In this document: in pieces, positions 56,275-64,000 of the stretch
Numbering within the stretch: the stretch's first letter is position 1
Layout: each line of letters starts with the position of its first letter
Assembly: GCF_000003815.2 (NCBI RefSeq)
Contig: NC_049995.1
Span: 12,977,712-13,041,711 of the forward strand
Direction of reading: 5' to 3'
Length of the DNA stretch: 64,000 nt
Origin: Branchiostoma floridae
Taxonomy: Eukaryota; Chordata; Leptocardii; Amphioxiformes; Branchiostomatidae
The notes under the pieces: model-generated
Told to the model about the DNA's origin: nothing
Seen by the model: the letters and a program-made list of their open reading frames with translations, nothing else
Database searches by the model: none
Made by a program: the position numbers and the translations under genes

Positions 56275-56582
56275 CTCTAGAAAGGGGCAAGAAAATATTG
56301 GCAATTAGAAAGTGTAGATGCAGATGATTTACGCCTTTACAAAATGCGCAAAATTTACATAAATCTAAAGGCTTAAATAGAGTGGGCCCACCCTTTGAGA
56401 TCACCTTACCTTTTCAGAAACGAGAGTTTAGATAACTGCATTTCGTCTTGAAAGATCCATAGCTTCTAGAATTTGCTGATTAATTTATAGGGACACACAC
56501 AGAAGTACACAGAGACATTGGAATCGATTCAATTAAAGGACTGACTTCAAAGTTCCGTTGTGCAATGAGGGGGTCTCACTAA

Positions 56583-56757
56583 ATACCGAAAACAACCGAA
56601 AACAACCGAAAACAACCGAAAACAACCGAAAACAACCGAAAACAACCGAAAACAACCGAAAACAACCGAAAACAACTTTCACTAAATACCGAAAACAACC
56701 GAAAACAACCGAAAACAACTTTCACTAATTATCGAAAACAACTTGAACTACCACTAC
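56583..56757. repeat. Minisatellite, (CGAAAACAAC)n
   Basis: About a dozen copies of a 10-base unit, interrupted twice by TTTCACTAAATAC or a variant, which gives a higher-order pattern. Upstream of zinc-finger gene F. Confidence 0.93.
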
Positions 56758-57004
56758 CGAAAACAATTCGACACAACTATAGAAATATTCTCATATTATT
56801 TCTACTTTATTTTCGTCTACTTATTTAATGGGCTATATCATTTGTTGACCAGTATTGATTTGACAACTCTGTTATGAATACAATAGTAGGAATAGGATCA
56901 ATCCCTGACGGGGACTGCTTTGTCAACTCGCAAACCCATAAAGTGATTACTTTTTAATTACCACTTGGCATCTATTAAACGAATAACCCTTTTCTTGGCT
57001 CACT

Positions 57005-57097
57005 CTCCAAGCAGAGGTTACAATGGGGGGTACGTGGTAGTGGCCGCCATAAGAAATCGCAGTCACTACTTTCCCCCGACGAAACCTCTGCTTGGAG
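57005..57097. mobile_element. 93-bp mini inverted-repeat element
   Basis: CTCCAAGCAGAGGTT at 57005-57019 and its exact inverse AACCTCTGCTTGGAG at 57083-57097. The same CTCC(A/G)AGCAGA core appears at the gap edges (41179, 41792) and at 63831. Confidence 0.7.
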
Positions 57098-57940
57098 AAA
57101 AGGTTTGCTAACAGCTGGTAGGCAATGTGTGATGTTTTTCTAGCAACCAAAAAAGTGTAGTCTATGTATATTTCTTGCTAAAATATATCGCATTTGCACT
57201 GCCGCAACAAATCGGTCAAGAGATGGATCGTGTAGTATTATCACAGAGGCCACATATTCTTGATTACGCTAAATAATCAAAATAAAAATCTTCCTAGATC
57301 CTCTACAACATGAAGCAGCGTATGATAGGAAGCTGCTGAAAAATCCTTCATTCAGCCGAGGAGAGGTCGGTGACCGAAAAAAGGCTACATCAAACTAGAA
57401 CTGACGGTCTTTAAAAACGCCCTACACCCAACATTGCTAACTTCTAGATAAACAAATATATTTTCAAGTGCAACGTAACGGTTAAACAACCCCAAAGAAA
57501 ACATTAAAACAGTGTCACGATAATGCAGAAAAAACGAAAACAGCATTTAGAACACACAATAATGATCTCAACATCTTTATTTGAAGATCTTCACATCTTG
57601 ATTTGGAAGACTATTGAACGAAAACAATGTCCCCTCATGACGTAATGACACAGTGTGAAGCTACCTGTAAAGGCCACTTACTGTCGTTCATTGCTTTTAA
57701 GTAAACCAGTGCAATATTCGTTTTTAGGTAAGTGTTTTAACAGTTTTATTACAAATGACGTTAACGATAAGTAGACACAGCAATATATATATAACTCTTA
57801 ATTGTGCATATACTAGTTTTTAACAATCGTTTCCTGTTTTTAACAACTGATGTAACACGGCAGCACAATTCAGGGTGTCATAGTGACCCTGCTACCTGTC
57901 CCGTGAAGTGTGTGTCAGAACAAATAAACCAATATGAAAT
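57098..57940. other. Intergenic, no gene recognised
   Basis: AT-rich sequence between gene F and the OTU-MULE gene. It holds two AT-rich repeated words (CATCTTTATTTGAAGATCTT, CACATCTTGATTTGGAAGA) and a short open frame running into the inverted copy at 57943, but nothing I can assign. Confidence 0.45.
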
Positions 57941-57942
57941 GA

Positions 57943-58318
57943 AGAGTGGGAGGGAATGTCATCCGATAGTCGAACCCGACACATGAACAGGTTCCTCAAG
58001 GAGGTCAAGCCAATGATCACTTTCTAAAAAGTATCAGATATATTTGACATAACCTTTAGTCATCGTAAAAGAACACAGTACGTAGGAATCGAACAGGTGT
58101 ATCTATCCTCACTTTTTTTTCTTTTTTTTTGGGAGAGTTTTAGTTTTTGCCATTCTTTTTCGTTTCATTTGTCCTGGTTTTTTGCCACCTGCTGTTGACT
58201 TCCATGCACATGACGTGCCGTCAGTTGAATAAACAATGTGTTGGTCGCGTGGCTTGACCTCCTTAAGGAACCGGTTCATGTGTCGGGTTCGACTCTCGGA
58301 TGACATGCCCTCCCACTC
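57943..58318. repeat. 70-base inverted repeat around the transposase 3' end
   Basis: 57943-58012 is the inverse of 58250-58318 at about 90% identity (GAGTGGGAGG-ATGTCATCCG through GAGGTCAAGCCA). The right arm is coding sequence of the OTU-MULE gene; the left arm keeps the same reading (EWEGMSSDSRTRHMNRFLKE) on the plus strand before a stop. Confidence 0.85.
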
Positions 58319-61300
58319 GTTCCAATGATTTGCGGAATTTTTTTTTGTACTCAGGTGCCAATTCGTAGTCTCCTATGTCGACAAATGCTCTCTTGACTTC
58401 CTCATATTGCAATTGAACTTCTTTGAAAAGAATTTCCATTATGTCGATAAGCGGACGTGGCTTCCATTCGGTGGCTAGCTTTAGTTGGTGGTTGATAGAT
58501 TCGCAGTTATTATTTGTCCATGGTATCTCACTAACTGGAAAAGTAGGATGATTTTGCACCTCAAAATTGTTCTTCATCACGGGGAGAATGTTGTTTTCGA
58601 AGTGGTCGCTAAAGCTTGCCGCTTTAGTGCTAATCAGCGCTCTAGCGTCTTGCACTCGTCTTTCAAATTCTACAATATCAGTAGCGCTCGCTATACCCTT
58701 GACCTTGTCAACGGGTGCACCAAACATGGCTTTAACAATTTTCTGTCGGTCTTGTTTGTCCAGGCCAATTTTGTTCTGCAGACGATCCTTAACATTATTA
58801 CGAAGATGTCGGGAGCAAGTAATATTCTTTCCACGTGGGAATGCAACTCTTATTGCCTTTCGCATGGCATTTTCGTCATCTGAACCGATAATAGGGCTGC
58901 ATGGGGCCTTTGCAAATTCTAGCTGTGAGGCTAAATGACTGAAAAACGCTGAGTATGTGAGAAAGTCACTATTTCCATGTAGAAACATTGGTCCTATGAA
59001 CAAAGGGTGTTCATCTGTTTTCCTACTGATGATACTTAAGTTCTTAAATACTGTCGCCGTTACATGAACATCTGATAAGTTAAAAGTTTTGTCGACACAT
59101 AATACTGCTGCATGTGCCAGATTTCCCGAGCAACAGAATCGTTTGATGTCGTTTATCTGATTTTTTATATATAATATTATTACAGGCTCATGTTGTTTTG
59201 CATATATTACACTTTGTACAAATGGGTGGTCGTTTATGGTGTTGACTATATGTTGTAGATGATCGGCAAAGTTTCCTCGAGGACCAGCGATCTGCTGGTC
59301 CTTTTTCTTTTCAAGGTATTTTATATTTTGGACCTGTTGACTGTTTCTTGGCGAATCGTGAATTGGGTTTTCCAGCACAAGGTTTTTGTACACTGACTTT
59401 GGAGGTGCTGTTTTGACCCCCTCTCGGATTTTTTCCATCACACTACCCTTGGTACGAATGTACCCCCGAGAGTTACTTTTGCTGTTTCCATGCGATGCTA
59501 CCCCAGGATATTTACCTTTGTACTCAACACATGCAATTTGTCTGTCTGAATTTCCTATCCACGTGATCTTTCGTTCATAGGAATCGGATTTCCTGAGCTT
59601 CGCATAATTTCTAAAGATTTCCAGAACAGACTCTGGTTGAGGTTGTGGAACAAGGGGTACAAACGTAGCTTTCTTGTTCTCGTGGCGCTTTGTGCAGATT
59701 TGCCCATTCTTCCTATAGACAGTACGCAACCTTCCCGAATCCTCTCGAATGTACAGTGTTTTGGGTGTACTATTTGCTTTACTACTCCACGATCCACAAT
59801 CATCATGGAATTCTGATCTATTGTTACCAGATCTTTTTGCAATGTTTTGGGAGTTGTCCACAATATAACTCACATTCTGTTTGATGCCCCTTGGTACCGA
59901 TTCGCGAGGCTCGATGTCCCTGTCCAAAAGCTTCCGGACGACCTCCTCTAATGGCAAAAAATCTACTTCTCTCCTGGCATTGCCATTCTCAGTAGCGTCG
60001 ATACAGGCACTGGCCACATCAGTTGGTGACACTGCAGGTGGGTCAACAGTATCCAAAGCGTCAGTTGTTAAATGATGCATAGACGGCGATGGCTCGCGTG
60101 ATCTCGAAGGCGATGATACTGGAGATGCTTCAGACGATGACGAAGCGGATGGCCCAGGAGACCGCGAATAACGCTCGCGTGAATCGTGTCTCGGTTTGCT
60201 ACAAGATGCAACAGTTCCACGTCCAGAGGTAAGCTTTGGCCACTCAATGTCACTGAGGCGGCTGCCCTCGCTGTCGGTCTGGACAGGTGACCAGCCGGGC
60301 GATTTACGCGCACCTGTGTGATGTGTTTTGCGGGAAGACCTCACAGTTCCACGTCCAGAGGTAAGTTTTTGCCACTCGCTGTCACTGAGGCGGCTGTCCT
60401 CGCTGTCGGTATGGACAGATGAACGGCTGACTTTGGCAAAGGTTGAGTGGTCCGCATCAGTCAGATCTATGAAGTTGGCGAGAGACGGCTCCGTCATGTG
60501 CAGCACACAGAAGTGGTTTGGCTTAAAGCCGTCGCGGTAGTCGGGTGGTTCGTAGGTCATGGTCCACATGAGGGTGAACGCTGCGTCCTGCGTGGTGTCC
60601 ACATCGCGTCCACATACCTTCCTGCAGAGGGGTGCAGATACCATGTGGGGACGATTTATGTGGGGACAGAACGTTTCAATAGGTAGGTGAAGTGCGGAAG
60701 AGATGGCATATACGTGGATTGTCTCCCCCCATTCCTGCGGTGTCAGGGCATCTGCAAGGAGTCGGAAATAAATGGGTTTCCCGAAAACATCGCTGCCGAT
60801 TAGGTTCTTGTAGTTTGGACTATTGGCATCGTAGAATTCAGGAAACTTAATCATTTCAAGGCAGGTTAACAGGCGAATGTGTAGGTGCTTCTTCTCGTCA
60901 CCATACAGTGCACGTGACACCGCCCTGTACAGACAGTTCCCGTCTCCTCGGACGAACACTGGACAGTGGTCCATGAGGACGATAGGTTCCATCGCGTCCA
61001 GAATGTGGATGGATACTTCATCCGGAGTGCCAGGCAACGACTCATGGTCGAACTCGATGCGGTCTGGTAGGGCGACCTTGTAGTTCTCAAGGAGAAGCCT
61101 CTCTCTCCTAGCCGTTTCCGCGACATCCTCTCTGGAGATCTCATGGGCCTCCTGCATCCTAATAAGACAAAAAAGTCAGATAGATAGATGAGTAACATTA
61201 AAACATGTATTCACCTCGGTATTAGTGCATCTCTGACCCTTATCTTCCAGCTCCATAACGCACGGTTCAGTTCCATATCGCACTAATTCCAGCTCCGGAC

Positions 61301-62632
61301 CGAACGGCTCAAAATAGGCTAAAAAAGTTTTTAAAAAGTTACCCCATTATAAAGAAAATTTGGAGACGATATTCAAAATCTTATAGCGCAGTATTCGGCT
61401 AAATGTTCGCCCGTGCTCTAAGCGTTAAAACGATCATCTTGTGTGTGGAGCAACCCTATCCCACGTCCCGGGTTCTAACTACATGTAATACGCAACTTGC
61501 AAATGCTGCTAGTATAAAGTTCCCATCATTTAGCGTCAATGAAATTCTACTATTTATCATTGCTAATGTAAATTTTGTCTTCATTTGCATAATCCTTATC
61601 TGCTGTTCCTCCCTATTGGTTCAAATGTTCAATCAATAAACGCATTTGATTTATGAATTTTTCATTCATCATGCAAAACAGATTCCGATTGTCAATCATC
61701 ACTTAGATACCAAAATCACGACGATCCATCAACTCCTTATCCATCGTCTTCCAAACATATTGACAAATACGCCCTTGAGGTTCCAGAAGAAGCTGCTAGG
61801 GGGCCCAAATATACATAGACGCGTAACGTCAAAATCTGCCACCATATCAGAAAGCACAGGTGGCTCAGAACATGACATGTTAAAACCGGACGTTCCACTG
61901 TTGTATTGTTGTAACAATTTCCAGTTTTTGTCCACCTTTTGACACGCAGACAAACGCTATCTAAAATACAACCTTGATGAAGGCGAAAGTTACCTACCTA
62001 TAGAGGGCAGCCTCGAAGTCGTAAGCGCCTTTGCCGTTCCTCGTGTGTGTGCATCGCCGACACAAGAAGGACAGGTCTTCCCAGCTCTGCATCAGAGTCG
62101 GCTCCACGTCGGCCCCACAGTGCCTGAAACAAGACTCATTTAATGAGCAAGATGATTTGTGCTTTGCCAAACCGTACAAAATCAGATTTCCAGGGTAATT
62201 TGTACTGGTGTGCTGGCTGATTTTAACATTAAAAAATAGGTTACTGAAACGGAAGGCATGTTTTTCCGCTGATCGGTGATTTTTGGACCATTCACAGCTA
62301 AGTATACAGCTCTTCAGAAATATGCTACTCTAGAAGGTCACAAGCTCTTCCGTATCGTATGACATCAACAAATATAGCAGGACTTATAAGTTATATGGAA
62401 TAACAGTAACAACTAAATTCCGTACTAGTGGTATCCTTACAGGATATGGTGATTGTTACAAAAATCTATTTGGGCCATACAAGCTGTAAACATGTCATTC
62501 GTGTTAAAATAAAACATCACCACGCAATGCACATAACATATTAAGAAATGTGGAGAGTGCAAACCTGTCGCAGGACGAACACTGTGTTTGGCCATTTCCA
62601 CTGCTAGAGCCACTATGGCACTGGTTAGTTAC
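58263..62632 (-). CDS. OTU-domain / MULE transposase fusion with Cys-rich finger
   Basis: Three exons seen: 62632-62565, 62123-61998 and 61158-58263, all GT-AG and in phase; earlier exons may lie outside. The first two encode QCSSCDRHCGADVE and FLCRRC, a PHD/treble-clef-like finger. In the long exon (964 residues from its first Met) comes an OTU cysteine-protease domain: GDGNC with C75, and KPNHF with H215. A Ser-rich linker with a doubled 42-residue unit follows. Then a MULE DDE domain: VDKTF near 687, SDDEN near 759 with CSRHLRNN, and NNNCESIN near 885. OTU enzymes cut ubiquitin chains; MULE transposases move DNA. Intact catalytic residues and introns leave both transposon and domesticated gene possible. 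The C-terminus may be frameshifted at a T9 run (58338-58346). Confidence 0.88.
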
Positions 62633-62999
62633 CTAAAATGAGGACAATGTTGAAATCTTATTTAACACTCGCACAGATATCATATTCCACATTTCAAGAT
62701 ATAACCAATAGGTGAGAAAAGTCAGATCGAGACGGAAGGCCCTACTCGATTCTTCATAGCAGTCGTAATCAACTGCTTTCCAAAGCCTTATTACACTTAT
62801 CACGCAGGTGTGAATTACATGTAGGTCCCTCCCGACCAGGGAAGCTTGTGGCTCATTCTCAGTGCTATGCGATCGCCCAAAAGCGACAGCTTATTTTATT
62901 TGTAAAACCATCTTGACCAATTTTGAAGTGCGGGTTTTTAGGCGTTTTAATCGGGCTTCCCATTATATGCTGTTTTCTTTGTTTTTCTGTCAAACGTTC

Positions 63000-63451
63000 A
63001 GCAGGCTCACTGTCTTACTAGCTAGTGACGGAACCGTTATGGAACAAGTTAGCGACTTCAAGTAGCTAGGCAGCTACTCCAACAAAGCCTATGATCTCAA
63101 GCACCGAATTGGGCTAGCATGGGAGCATCTCATGCCCTTAGAAAGGTGTGGAAGGCCCCAATTCAAAATGCCACCAAGATCAAAGTCTTCAGATCAAGCG
63201 TTGAGTCAATTCTGCTTTATGGGTCTGATTCTTGCTCCCTAACCAAAACGTTGAAACCCCTTTGTAGAAAACTTGACGGGAATTACATCCGGCTCCTTCA
63301 TGCCACCTTGAATGTTGACTGGAAGAGTCATACCACCAACACACAACTTTACAACGGACTGCCAAGGATTACCAGAGTCATCCGCGACCGACGTCTATCT
63401 CTTACCGGTCACGTGATGCGTAACGACGAGATGGCCGAAAGGGCAGCCTGA
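63000..63451 (+). pseudogene. Reverse transcriptase C-terminal fossil
   Basis: LLASDGTVMEQVSDFK, stop, LGSYSNKAYD, then in another frame HALRKVWKAPIQNATKIKVF, LLYGSDSCSL and RLSLTGHVMRNDE are the usual end of a non-LTR reverse transcriptase and its following finger region. An in-frame stop and a frameshift near 63118 show it is dead. Confidence 0.7.
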
Positions 63452-63830
63452 TGACAAGCGAAGACGTGCTTGCCAGCTTGGAGAGTAGGTCGCGCAGCCA
63501 GGGGGGAATCCATGGCATGGACTGACTCTCCTGGCCAATCTTTCGCCTTTTTTTTTACCTAATTCTACCATCTCCGCCCCGTCAAAAGGCCTGTCAGACA
63601 GTCTGATGTGAAGTCACGTCCGGTTGCTGTGTTTTCAAGGAGGCTATATATACAGGCTTTATCTCTATTTATGTCGTACCTGGGTAGCGATTAGTCTCCA
63701 GGCAGACGTATCAGCTGGACAAAAAAAGGAACTAATAGGCCGGCCCTAATAGGTTGCTATGGGTTTTCAGTCAGGATTTTGCAGTCTTTCCAGGTAGCAC
63801 GTCTGTAATTTCCTGGTGCCAAATGCTACT

Positions 63831-64000
63831 CTCCGAGCAGAGGTAAGGCTCCGTTTGTTTTCTTTACAATACAATACTTCTTTACAATACAATACTTTAG
63901 GCTCCGTCTGTTTTCTTTGCAATCGTTTGACAATACCCAGATGCATACAACATAGAAAGCCCGAAAAACGTTAAGAAAACAGACGGAGCCTAACCTCTGC
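63831..64000. mobile_element. Inverted-repeat element at right edge (incomplete)
   Basis: CTCCGAGCAGAGGTAAGGCT, then CCGTTTGTTTTCTT, on the left pairs with AAGAAAACAGACGGAGCCTA, then ACCTCTGC, at the end of the window. The last few bases should lie outside. Related at the tip to the elements at 41179 and 57005. Confidence 0.7.

Overview
The window looks like nuclear DNA of a cephalochordate (amphioxus, Branchiostoma), or at least an invertebrate deuterostome. Conserved animal genes are cut by many GT-AG introns and are very dense in short inverted-repeat transposons and tRNA-derived SINEs. A local cluster of C2H2 zinc-finger genes sits beside an LRR receptor and a TNFR/death-domain receptor of the shuffled type seen in lancelets. 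The species call is inference. One assembly gap (553 N) lies at 41209-41761.

Layout. 0.36-13.3 kb, minus strand: the first 12 coding exons of XRCC5 (Ku80), running off the left edge. Its 7.9-kb intron 8 holds, on the opposite strand, a complete three-exon gene (3.7-8.4 kb) for a membrane receptor. This receptor has an Fn14/TWEAK-receptor-like cysteine module outside and a UNC5-like ZU5-UPA-death-domain tail inside, followed by five tandem 28-residue repeats. 13.3-16.4 kb: shared upstream region of XRCC5 and PPOX with two ETS-type sites and three short inverted-repeat elements. 16.4-30.2 kb, plus strand: complete 12-coding-exon PPOX (penultimate enzyme of haem synthesis). Intron 1 carries an internally deleted L1-like retrotransposon, intron 3 an intronless NHL-repeat gene, and partial tandem copies follow exon 4. 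31.2-32.3 kb: two SINEs. 32.6-35.1 kb, minus: a single-exon LRR transmembrane receptor.

38.3-56.3 kb, minus: a cluster of five zinc-finger genes (A, B, D, E, F) and one decayed member (C). Most share an acidic N-terminal module with repeated SUMO-consensus motifs, followed by 9-23 fingers. Between B and C lie two related Helitron/Helentron-like elements. 58.3-62.6 kb, minus: a spliced gene that joins a Cys-rich finger, an OTU-type deubiquitinase domain and a MULE (Mutator-type) DDE transposase. The right edge holds a decayed reverse transcriptase and the start of another inverted-repeat element.

The genes do not form one pathway. XRCC5 and PPOX are conserved housekeeping genes arranged head to head. 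The receptor genes and the zinc-finger cluster are fast-evolving accessory material. The most unusual items are the Fn14-like/ZU5/UPA/death receptor, the SUMO-motif zinc-finger family and the OTU-MULE gene. Exon borders were set by hand from splice consensus, reading phase and remembered homologues; no search was run.
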